Shown here in pieces: positions 1 through 5,526 of a stretch of 6,454 bases of DNA; within the stretch, counting starts at the first letter, position 1, and every line of letters begins with the position of its first letter. Under the pieces are notes generated by a model. That model saw nothing but the letters and a program-made list of their open reading frames with translations, was not told the origin of the DNA and searched no databases. Position numbers and translations under genes: made by a program. Where the stretch lies: positions 1 through 6,454 of the forward strand of contig JBFFUJ010000145.1 in NCBI GenBank assembly GCA_041571375.1, read 5' to 3'. Source of the DNA: CALKKN01 sp041571375 (lineage in GTDB: Bacteria > Pseudomonadota > Gammaproteobacteria > Xanthomonadales > SZUA-36).

Positions 1-19
1 CGATCTTCATCGGCCGCAG

Positions 20-30
20 ATAAAATAAAC
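20..30 (-). terminator. U-rich tract after the 6S closing stem
   Basis: Directly after the GC-rich 3' side of the 6S closing stem the minus strand reads GTTTATTTTAT. A strong stem followed by a U-rich run could give partial termination or a 3' processing point. The stem is long-range, since it closes the whole RNA, and the run is interrupted by A residues. It is therefore a weak terminator candidate, and in relatives ssrS is often co-transcribed into fau. Confidence 0.3.
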
Positions 31-209
31 CCTCCGTGGTGCCGCTACGGTCCGGTGACCTTGAACCAAAGGTTCAGGTGGGGTGGCTTACGAGGCCTCA
101 GGCTTTTCGCTCAGAGCGAACATGCACACCGGCTCTCTGATCAGCTACCCCGAGGTCAATATGTAGGGACAAGGCATTGAGCGGTCCCGCTGGCGAACAC
201 CACAGGGGG
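30..209 (-). ncRNA. ssrS: 6S RNA
   Basis: 6S RNA mimics an open promoter and sequesters sigma-70 RNA polymerase, mainly in stationary phase. On the minus strand the ends form a closing stem: CCCUGUGGUG (207-198) pairs with CACCACGGAGGG (41-30), ten pairs with a two-base bulge. Just inside it, UUCGCCAGCGGG closely resembles the E. coli UUCGCAAGCGGG. The apical arm has a perfect hairpin (six pairs at 106-111 and 115-120, three-base loop) followed by AAAAGCCU, like the E. coli GAGAAGCCU. The 3' arm holds a UGAACC/GGUUCA hairpin (62-76) matching the conserved CACCUUGAACCAAGGGUUCA block. The length of about 180 nt fits the 183-184 nt E. coli RNA. The position just after zapA is the usual one. The ends are inferred from the closing stem and may be off by a few bases. 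Confidence 0.93.
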
Positions 210-216
210 CGAAATC

Positions 217-222
217 AGTATA
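217..222 (-). promoter_or_regulatory. -10 box of the 6S RNA promoter
   Basis: TATACT on the minus strand lies 6 bases past the zapA stop codon and 7-8 bases before the inferred 5' end of 6S RNA (209-210). This is a good sigma-70 -10 hexamer (5 of 6 consensus bases). No convincing -35 box is seen at the expected 16-18 base spacing, which would fall inside the end of zapA. Primary transcription from here, in addition to read-through from zapA, is inferred from spacing. Confidence 0.6.
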
Positions 223-228
223 ACCTGA

Positions 229-525
229 TCACTCCTGCAGCGCATCATCGATCCGATCGGCCAAAGAACGGATCCGGTCGTCGATTTTTTCCTTTCTCGT
301 GGTGGCGTTGCGCTGCATCCGCAACAAATCGGCGCTGAAATTGAGGGCTGCCTGCAGCGCGATTCGCTCCAGCGACATCAGTCGCCCCCCCTCGCGGATT
401 TCGGTCATGCATTCGTCCAGCTGTCGAGCCGCTTCGACCAGTTCAGTGCGCTGGTCGGGCTCACAGGCGAACTGATACTTCTTCTCGAGAATGATGACCG
501 AAACCGGTTCCGGGGACTGACTCAT
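229..525 (-). CDS. zapA: Cell division protein ZapA
   Basis: ZapA binds FtsZ in the cytoplasm and cross-links protofilaments, stabilising the Z-ring. The 98-residue product has the ZapA layout. An N-terminal FtsZ-binding globular part (about 7-65) shows VSVIILEKKYQFAC, then EPDQRTELVEAARQLDE-M-EIR-GG and LERIALQAALN. A charged C-terminal helix (about 66-98) forms the coiled coil used for tetramerisation. The length is close to the E. coli protein (109 residues). The ATG at 525-523 is preceded only by a weak ribosome-binding site (GGA, 9 bases upstream), so coupling to the upstream zapB-like gene, 53 bases away, may matter. The 6S RNA gene follows 19 bases after the stop codon, the standard arrangement in gammaproteobacteria. 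Confidence 0.95.
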   Translation of the reverse strand: MSQSPEPVSVIILEKKYQFACEPDQRTELVEAARQLDECMTEIREGGRLMSLERIALQAALNFSADLLRMQRNATTRKEKIDDRIRSLADRIDDALQE

Positions 526-578
526 CGATGTTTATCCGTCGAATGGTATGGGTCGGGCGCTCGCTGAGTGGGAAGTCC

Positions 579-800
579 TCAGGGTTGTTCGAGCGCCTTC
601 AGGCGATTGATCATGGCCTCGACCTTGCTGCGGGCCTCCTCGTTCTTGGCGACCAGCGAGGCGCGCTCGGCGACCAGCGATTCCTGGCGATTCTGCAAGG
701 ACTGGTTTTCTTCGCGCAACTTGCGGCACTGGTCGAGCAGGCTCTGCAATTGTTTTTCCAGCCGGTCCAGGTCCTTGGCGGTCTGTTCAAGGGAGTCCAT
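579..800 (-). CDS. Small coiled-coil protein, ZapB-like (TIGR02449 family)
   Basis: The 73-residue product is almost entirely a predicted coiled coil with no cysteine cluster, signal peptide or membrane segment. The segment REENQSLQNRQESL-AER--LV-KNEEARSKVEAMI-RLKALEQ is typical of the TIGR02449 family, found beside zapA in pseudomonads, xanthomonads and related bacteria. By size, heptad pattern and neighbour it resembles ZapB, which links ZapA to the division site, but a division role here is inferred from family and context. The ATG at 800-798 was chosen because the family-like sequence starts there. The frame stays open far upstream, but that part is low-complexity antisense of ygfB. No Shine-Dalgarno sequence precedes this ATG; a promoter ends 6 bases before it, suggesting a leaderless message. 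The stop codon lies 53 bases before zapA. Confidence 0.85.
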   Translation of the reverse strand: MDSLEQTAKDLDRLEKQLQSLLDQCRKLREENQSLQNRQESLVAERASLVAKNEEARSKVEAMINRLKALEQP

Positions 801-806
801 GCCGCA

Positions 807-835
807 ACTATAGTTGGCGCTGCATAGAGCGTCAA
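807..835 (-). promoter_or_regulatory. Sigma-70 promoter of the zapB-like/zapA unit
   Basis: On the minus strand TTGACG (835-830) and TATAGT (812-807) are separated by exactly 17 bases. Each hexamer matches five of six consensus bases. The usual start distance of 7 bases past the -10 box falls on position 800, the A of the zapB-like ATG. It should drive the zapB-like gene, zapA and, by read-through, 6S RNA. Activity is inferred from sequence only. Confidence 0.7.
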
Positions 836-884
836 ACGGTTCTGTCGGGGCGCGGCCCGGCGGCTGTGGCCGGGGCTTCAACGA

Positions 885-893
885 TGATAGTAT
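885..893 (+). promoter_or_regulatory. Candidate extended -10 promoter for ygfB
   Basis: TGATAGTAT has the TGn extension followed by a hexamer matching four of six consensus bases. It would start transcription near 900, leaving a leader of about 28 bases before the ygfB ATG. The -35 region at 17-base spacing (TGTGGC) is poor, as is common for extended -10 promoters. An alternative is the palindromic TATAGT at 809-814, read rightwards. Confidence 0.35.
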
Positions 894-927
894 TCGGGTT
901 TCTGACAGCGGTCCCCGGAGCGGTGAG

Positions 928-1494
928 ATGTCTGCGCCTTCCCTTCCTGATTTCGAGCGCACGCTGCAGCTGGGCGGCGGTGAACTCGATGCGGCGATTC
1001 TGGCCGAAAGCCATGGATTGCTGTGTGGGTTGGTGTGCCGGGAATCCAGCCCGGATGCCGCGCATTTCCTGCGCCACCTGGAGGCCATGCGCCTGGTCAC
1101 TGACCCGGATCGGGCATTGCACGCGGCCCTGACAGAGGCCTGGCGGAGCACCGTGGCACAATTCGACGACGAAGAGATGGGTTTCGCCTTGTGGCTGCCC
1201 GACGACGACGAGCCGCTGGAGGAACGGACCATCGCGCTGGCCCGCTGGTGCTCGGGATTCCTGGTCGGGCTCGGCAGCGGCGGTCCGCTGGAGACATTGA
1301 CCGAGGAAGCGGGGGAGGCGATCGCCGATTTGCAGGAGATCGCCCGCGCGGAGCTATCGTCCGCCGCGAACGAAAACGCCCGCAACGAGGAGGATGAAGC
1401 CGCCTATGCGGAAATCGTGGAGTATGTGCGCGTGGTCGCTCTGGTTCTGCGCGAAGACTTCCGCGGGCCGCAGGCCAACGAGGTGATTCACTGA
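928..1494 (+). CDS. ygfB: YgfB / UPF0149 family protein
   Basis: This is a 188-residue, acidic, cytoplasmic, all-helical protein of the UPF0149 family, close in length to E. coli YgfB (about 192 residues). Family landmarks are SHGLLCGLVC (28-37), FALWLPDDDEPL (86-97), ALARWCSGFLVGLG (103-116), EAGEAIADLQEIAR (127-140) and the C-terminal EAAYAEIVEYVRVVALV. The biochemical function of the family is not settled; in Pseudomonas aeruginosa YgfB is reported to influence beta-lactam resistance by counteracting the activator AlpA, and transfer of that role to this organism would be speculation. The ATG at 928 has GGAG 7 bases upstream and gives the family-like N terminus; the frame is open upstream to 814, but that extension is not family-like. 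pepP follows after 44 bases, probably in the same operon. Confidence 0.92.
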   Translation: MSAPSLPDFERTLQLGGGELDAAILAESHGLLCGLVCRESSPDAAHFLRHLEAMRLVTDPDRALHAALTEAWRSTVAQFDDEEMGFALWLPDDDEPLEERTIALARWCSGFLVGLGSGGPLETLTEEAGEAIADLQEIARAELSSAANENARNEEDEAAYAEIVEYVRVVALVLREDFRGPQANEVIH

Positions 1495-1538
1495 CCGGCG
1501 CGCCCCCCGGGCCGCCCTGTCCGAAGGTAAGGAGTATC

Positions 1539-2846
1539 GTGATCAAGCAGAAGGAATTCGCGCGGCGACGACGCCAACTCATGCGGATGGCCGGGGAAGA
1601 CTCCATCATCATCCTGCAGTCCGCGCCGCAGCAGGTCCGCAACGGCGACGCCCACTATGCCTATCGGCAGGACAGCGATTTCCTGTACCTCACCGGATTT
1701 CGCGAGCACAGCGCGCTGCTGGTGATGGTGCCGGACGGCTCGGCAGGCCAGTGCACCCTGTTCTGCCGTAAACGGGATGCCAAGCGGGAAATGTGGGACG
1801 GCGCGATGGTGGGCCCGGAGGGCGCTGTCGCGGAGTATGGCATGGACGAGGCCTACGACATCGGCGAAGTCGACGCACGCCTGAAGGAAATGCTGCATGA
1901 CCGCGAACGCATTTACCACGACCTGGGGCGCGATCCGCTGTTCGATCAACGCCTGATCGGGTGGCTGAACGAATTCCGGGGCGCGTCGCGCAAGACCTTT
2001 CATGCGCCCGAGGAGATCCACGCGCTGGACCACATGATTCACGACATGCGGGTTTACAAGAGCCGGGAAGAATTGTCCGTGATGCGGCGCGCAGCCAGGG
2101 TGTCGATCGAAGCGCACGAGCACGCGATGCGCGGTTGCCGACCGGGGCTCAACGAGGCGGATATCCATGCCGGCCTGCTGCACACGTTCACGCGCCACCA
2201 CTGCGAACCTTCTTATCTGCCCATCGTCGGCGGCGGGGCGAATGCCTGCGTGCTGCACTACGTCGCCAACCGCGACGAACTGAAGGATGGCGAACTGCTG
2301 CTGATCGATGCCGGGGCGGAATTCGACGGCTATGCATCGGACATCACGCGCACCTTTCCGATCAATGGAAAGTTCTCACCGGAACAGCGTGAGCTCTACG
2401 AGGTGGTTCTGGCGGCCCAGACCGCTGCCGTCGCCAGGGCCCGGGCGGGCAACCAGTGGCAGGACGTCCACGATGCGGCAATCCGCGTCGCGACCGAGGG
2501 CATGGTGGCTCTGGGCTTGCTGCAAAACAGCGTCGACGAGGAGATCGAAACGGAAGGTTACAAGGAATTCTACGTGCACAACACGGGGCACTGGCTGGGG
2601 CTGGATGTGCATGACGTCGGGGAGTACACCATCGACGGGCACTCCCGCGAGCTGGAGCCCGGCATGGTGATGACGATCGAGCCCGGCATCTATATCGGCC
2701 CGCAGGACGAGAGGGTGCCGGACCGCTGGCGCGGCATCGGCATCCGAATCGAGGACAACGTCGCCATCACCAAGGACGAGCCGCAGATCCTGACCGACGG
2801 TCTGGTCAGGGAACCGTCGGATATCGAGGCATTGATGGCGGGATGA
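1539..2846 (+). CDS. pepP: Xaa-Pro aminopeptidase (aminopeptidase P, M24B)
   Basis: PepP is a cytoplasmic dimetal peptidase that removes the N-terminal residue from peptides whose second residue is proline. The 435-residue product has the aminopeptidase P N-terminal domain (about 1-170; SDFLYLTGF, MWDGAMVGPEGA) and a C-terminal pita-bread M24 domain. All five metal ligands are present: D257 (LLLIDAGAE), D268 (YASDITRTFP), H351 (HNTGHWLGLDVHD), E381 (MTIEPGIY) and E405 (GIRIEDN). H240 and H358 correspond to the catalytic-site histidines. Length and ligand spacing match E. coli PepP (441 residues). The start is GTG, preceded by AAGGAG (1529-1534) at a slightly short spacing of 4 bases. Its stop codon overlaps the ubiH start in ATGA. 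The gene looks intact and active. Confidence 0.97.
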   Translation: MIKQKEFARRRRQLMRMAGEDSIIILQSAPQQVRNGDAHYAYRQDSDFLYLTGFREHSALLVMVPDGSAGQCTLFCRKRDAKREMWDGAMVGPEGAVAEYGMDEAYDIGEVDARLKEMLHDRERIYHDLGRDPLFDQRLIGWLNEFRGASRKTFHAPEEIHALDHMIHDMRVYKSREELSVMRRAARVSIEAHEHAMRGCRPGLNEADIHAGLLHTFTRHHCEPSYLPIVGGGANACVLHYVANRDELKDGELLLIDAGAEFDGYASDITRTFPINGKFSPEQRELYEVVLAAQTAAVARARAGNQWQDVHDAAIRVATEGMVALGLLQNSVDEEIETEGYKEFYVHNTGHWLGLDVHDVGEYTIDGHSRELEPGMVMTIEPGIYIGPQDERVPDRWRGIGIRIEDNVAITKDEPQILTDGLVREPSDIEALMAG

Positions 2847-4093
2847 ATGCGATCGCTGTTCCACCGGATCGTGGCCGCTACGATGTCATCATCGTGGGTG
2901 GCGGCCTGGTCGGAGCCAGCCTGGCGTGCGCGCTGGAACCCATCGGCCTCAGCGTCGCCCTGATCGAAGCGACGGCATTTCGGGCCAACTCGCAGCCCAG
3001 CTACGACGACCGTACCCTGGCGCTCAGCGCCAGTTCCTGCAGCATCCTGGAGGCGATGGGCCTGTGGCCTGAATTGCAGGCCAACGCGACCGCGATCAGG
3101 GAAATACACGTCCGCGAGCTCGACCGCCCGGGCCACGTCGTGCTGAGCCCGTCCGAGCTGGGCCTGGATCGTTTTGGCCATGTCGTCGAGGCCCGCGCAT
3201 TCGGTGAAGTCATGGCCCGGATCCTGCCCGCCGCCAGTTGCCTGGAGCTCTACTGCCCGGCCGCAGTGACCACGATTGACGTCGAAGAGAAACGGGTGGG
3301 CGTGGCATTCTCGGACGAGGGCGGTGCGGGCAGTCTCGAGGGCCGACTGCTGGTCGGTGCCGACGGCGCGCAGTCGTTCGTCCGCGACGCCCTGGGCATC
3401 GAGGCTGAGCGCCACGAGTACGGGCAGACCGCGGTCATCTGCAACGTCACCCCGGAACAGGACCATCGCGGTCGGGCCTACGAGTGCTTCACGCGGACCG
3501 GACCGTTCGCGATCATGCCGCACGTAAACGGTCGCTGTGGCCTGATCTGGTGCGACGAGACCGCGCGCGCGCAGGAGCTCATGGAGCTCGGGGACGATCA
3601 GTTCCTGCGGCTGGCGCAGGCCCGGTTTGGAGACCACCTGGGCAGGTTCCTGAAAATCGGGCGCCGCTCCAGTTACCCGCTGCGCCTGGTGCGTGCGGTC
3701 GAGGACGTCAGACCACGGGCCGTGATCCTGGGCAATGCGGCGCATGCGATCCATCCGATCGGTGCGCAGGGTTTCAACCTGGGCCTGCGTGACGTCGCGG
3801 TACTGGCCGAAGTGCTGGCGGACGCGGTTCGGCGTTCTGCCGGGGCCGACATCGGCAGCCTGGATGTGCTGCGGCGCTACAGCAGCTGGCGAGCGCCCGA
3901 CCACCAGGGCACGATCGCATATTCGGACGGGCTGGCGCGCATTTTTTCGAATCCGACACGGATCGCGTCGCTGGCCCGAACAGTGGGCCTGCTGGCCCAC
4001 GCCTTCGTGCCGCCCCTGCGGAGACAGCTCGCCGTGCGGGCGATGGGCTTTCGCGGCCGCATCCCGCGCATGGCCATGGGTGAGCCGCTGTGA
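2843..4093 (+). CDS. ubiH: 2-polyprenyl-6-methoxyphenol hydroxylase UbiH
   Basis: UbiH is an FAD- and NAD(P)H-dependent monooxygenase of the aerobic ubiquinone pathway; in E. coli it hydroxylates C1 of the ring. The 416-residue product has the ADP-binding Rossmann motif VIIVGGGLVGASLA (15-28), the DG motif LLVGADGAQSFVRDALGI (169-186) and the second FAD motif ILGNAAHAIHPIGAQGFNLG (295-314). GN rather than GD in that last motif is shared with E. coli UbiH (GNAAQTLHPIAGQGFNLG). This, together with DDRTLALSASS near 55-65, supports UbiH over UbiI or UbiF. The start ATG overlaps the pepP stop in ATGA, with only GGCGGG directly against it, so re-initiation after pepP translation is likely. Ubi hydroxylases normally act in a cytosolic or membrane-associated Ubi complex. 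The precise hydroxylation position in this organism is inferred. Confidence 0.92.
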   Translation: MNAIAVPPDRGRYDVIIVGGGLVGASLACALEPIGLSVALIEATAFRANSQPSYDDRTLALSASSCSILEAMGLWPELQANATAIREIHVRELDRPGHVVLSPSELGLDRFGHVVEARAFGEVMARILPAASCLELYCPAAVTTIDVEEKRVGVAFSDEGGAGSLEGRLLVGADGAQSFVRDALGIEAERHEYGQTAVICNVTPEQDHRGRAYECFTRTGPFAIMPHVNGRCGLIWCDETARAQELMELGDDQFLRLAQARFGDHLGRFLKIGRRSSYPLRLVRAVEDVRPRAVILGNAAHAIHPIGAQGFNLGLRDVAVLAEVLADAVRRSAGADIGSLDVLRRYSSWRAPDHQGTIAYSDGLARIFSNPTRIASLARTVGLLAHAFVPPLRRQLAVRAMGFRGRIPRMAMGEPL

Positions 4094-5337
4094 TCGCGGA
4101 GCGCCCTTTCGATGCGATCGTGGTGGGGGCCGGCATGGTCGGGGCGGCGGCGGCCGCATTGCTGGCGCGCGCCGGATTTGAAGTGGCTGTCGTCGAGCCA
4201 GCGGAACCGGCGCCTTTCGACGCAGGCTCTCCGGTCGGCCTGAGAGTGTCCGCCTGCTCCCCGGGATCCATCGAAATTCTCCGGGAGGCCGGCGCCTGGC
4301 GTCAGATCGAGCGCCAGAGACACTGCGACTATCGCCGCATGGCCGTGGAAGACCGCGAAGAGGGAAGGGTTCTCGAGTTCAGCGCGCCGGAATTCGGCCT
4401 GGATCGGCTGGGCACCATCGTCGAGAACGACCTGGTGCAATGGGCGCTCTGGCAGTCTTTACTCGCGGCCGGCGGCGTGGAAATCCTGTGCCCGGACCGA
4501 CTGGCCCGGGCCGAGCTGAACGGCGACGGTTGGGCCATCGAGCTCGACAGCGGACGCACGCTGCAGGCGGGCTTGCTGGTGGGCGCGGACGGCGGCGACT
4601 CGCCGATGCGGCAGCTGCTGGGTATTCGCCAGGATATCTGGGAGTACGACCAGCAAGGCCTGGTATGCGTCGTTCACACGGCCGAGCCGAATCCGGGCCT
4701 CGCCTGGCAGCGATTCATGGAGGGCGGCCCGCTGGCTTTTCTGCCGCTGCAGGACGGCAGTTCGTCGATCGTCTGGTCGAGGCCCTCGGCGGAAGCGGGG
4801 CGCCTGCTGTCTCTGGACGACGATGCCTTCCTCGCGGAGTTGGAGCAAGCCGCCGCCGGCAGCGAAGACCACTGGCCCGGCCGGATGGTGGCCTGCGGTC
4901 CGCGTGCAGTGTTTCCGCTCACGATGCGGTTGAGTGAACGCTATGTGGCGCGCCGGGCCGTGCTGATCGGAGATGCCGCCCACGTCGTCCACCCCCTGGC
5001 CGGGCAGGGGGTCAACCTCGGGCTGCTGGATGCCGCGGGGCTGGTCGAGGTCCTCGTCGCCGCGCGTGGCCGGGGTGAAGACCCGGGCTCGGAAAAAGTT
5101 CTGCTGAAATACGGGCGCTGGCGCCGCTCCGAGGCCGAGGTCATGGCCCGCGGGATCCACAACCTGCGCAGCCTGTTCCTGCCGGATGAACTCGGTGTGT
5201 TGCGGCGCATCGGCATGGGGCTGGTGGCGCGGAGCTGGACGGCCCGGGAGATGTTCATCCGCCGGGCCACCGGGCGGCACCGGAATGCGCCGGCGCTGGC
5301 GCGGGGTGTGGCCCTGACCGAACTCCTGCGCCGCTAG
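4090..5337 (+). CDS. ubiI: UbiI-type ubiquinone biosynthesis FAD hydroxylase
   Basis: This is a second flavin monooxygenase of the UbiH/UbiF/VisC family, 415 residues long. It shows the N-terminal FAD motif AIVVGAGMVGAAAAALLARAG (9-29), the DG motif LLVGADGGDSPMRQLLGI (162-179) and VLIGDAAHVVHPLAGQGVNLG (291-311). The GDAAH...HPLAGQGVNLG form and the following GEDPGS---LLKYGRWRRSEAEVM stretch resemble E. coli UbiI, which hydroxylates C5 of the ring; gene order after pepP-ubiH also fits ubiI (visC). UbiF, UbiL and UbiM paralogues share these motifs, and no other Ubi hydroxylase is in the window, so it could cover C5, C6 or both. It starts with GTG overlapping the ubiH stop in GTGA, with GGGTGAG (4078-4084) as a partial ribosome-binding site. 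The sequence is about one-fifth identical in feel to its neighbour ubiH only around the FAD motifs, suggesting an old duplication. Confidence 0.85.
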   Translation: MIAERPFDAIVVGAGMVGAAAAALLARAGFEVAVVEPAEPAPFDAGSPVGLRVSACSPGSIEILREAGAWRQIERQRHCDYRRMAVEDREEGRVLEFSAPEFGLDRLGTIVENDLVQWALWQSLLAAGGVEILCPDRLARAELNGDGWAIELDSGRTLQAGLLVGADGGDSPMRQLLGIRQDIWEYDQQGLVCVVHTAEPNPGLAWQRFMEGGPLAFLPLQDGSSSIVWSRPSAEAGRLLSLDDDAFLAELEQAAAGSEDHWPGRMVACGPRAVFPLTMRLSERYVARRAVLIGDAAHVVHPLAGQGVNLGLLDAAGLVEVLVAARGRGEDPGSEKVLLKYGRWRRSEAEVMARGIHNLRSLFLPDELGVLRRIGMGLVARSWTAREMFIRRATGRHRNAPALARGVALTELLRR

Positions 5338-5339
5338 CT

Positions 5340-5381
5340 GCGGGGGTCCCGCGAGGGGCTCTGCCTGACGCGGGGCAGCCC
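5340..5381 (+). other. Two GC-rich hairpins after ubiI
   Basis: Directly after the ubiI stop codon there is a small hairpin (GCGGG/CCCGC, 5340-5352, three-base loop). A larger one follows: GGGCT-CT-GCC pairs with GGC-AGCCC (5356-5381), eight pairs with a two-base bulge. No U-run follows either hairpin, so they are not canonical intrinsic terminators. They may protect the 3' end of the operon message or mark a Rho-dependent end. Confidence 0.35.
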
Positions 5382-5409
5382 ACGGCAGTCATCCGGCCGC
5401 GGGCGTGTT

Positions 5410-5429
5410 CCCTCACCAAAGTGACAGGG
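5410..5429 (+). other. Inverted repeat in the cysK upstream region
   Basis: CCCTCAC, the loop CAAA, then GTGA-CA-GGG can form a seven-pair hairpin with a two-base bulge. The inner TCAC/GTGA part is a short perfect inverted repeat. It lies about 100 bases before cysK and just upstream of a candidate -35 box, so it could be an operator or an RNA hairpin. No known regulator site is recognised. Confidence 0.25.
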
Positions 5430-5435
5430 GGGCAA

Positions 5436-5465
5436 TGGACAGGCCGCCGGCTTCAGGAGTAATCT
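5436..5465 (+). promoter_or_regulatory. Weak candidate promoter for cysK
   Basis: TGGACA (5436-5441, five of six -35 bases) and TAATCT (5460-5465, three of six -10 bases) are separated by 18 bases. This would give a leader of about 55 bases before cysK. It is the best match found between ubiI and cysK, but it is weak; activator dependence or read-through from the ubi operon is possible. Confidence 0.25.
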
Positions 5466-5526
5466 CTGCGGCTCCAGAGGCCCGGAAGCCCTCACCTTCA
5501 AGACGGAAGAAACCAAGGAGCGAGGC

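Noticed and set aside
1..10. Possible ATG (minus strand, 10-8) for the expected fau gene
   Set aside because: Only three codons are visible, which is not enough to tell a gene start from chance, although fau is expected next on this strand.
295..525. Possible internal promoter in front of or within zapA
   Set aside because: Only poor -10-like strings (such as CATACC upstream of zapA) are present, with no matching -35 box.
814..927. Upstream extension of ygfB to an ATG at 814
   Set aside because: The extra residues are not family-like, and the ATG at 928 has a well-placed GGAG. The extension also covers the divergent promoter region.
801..1385. Upstream extension of the zapB-like frame (to a total of 268 codons)
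   Set aside because: The added part is serine/arginine-rich antisense of ygfB. The family-like sequence and a promoter both point to the ATG at 800.
3719..3784. GN instead of GD in the UbiH FAD motif as a possible inactivating change
   Set aside because: E. coli UbiH also has GNAA at this position, so it is a family hallmark and not a defect.
2690..4159. A 489-codon open frame on the minus strand opposite ubiH
   Set aside because: It is antisense to a clear ubiH and the end of pepP. Its translation is low-complexity and arginine/histidine/proline-rich with no recognisable domain. Long antisense frames are common in GC-rich genes.
4459..5280. A 273-codon minus-strand frame opposite the ubiI-type gene
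   Set aside because: It is antisense to a flavin hydroxylase with intact motifs and has no domain signature of its own.
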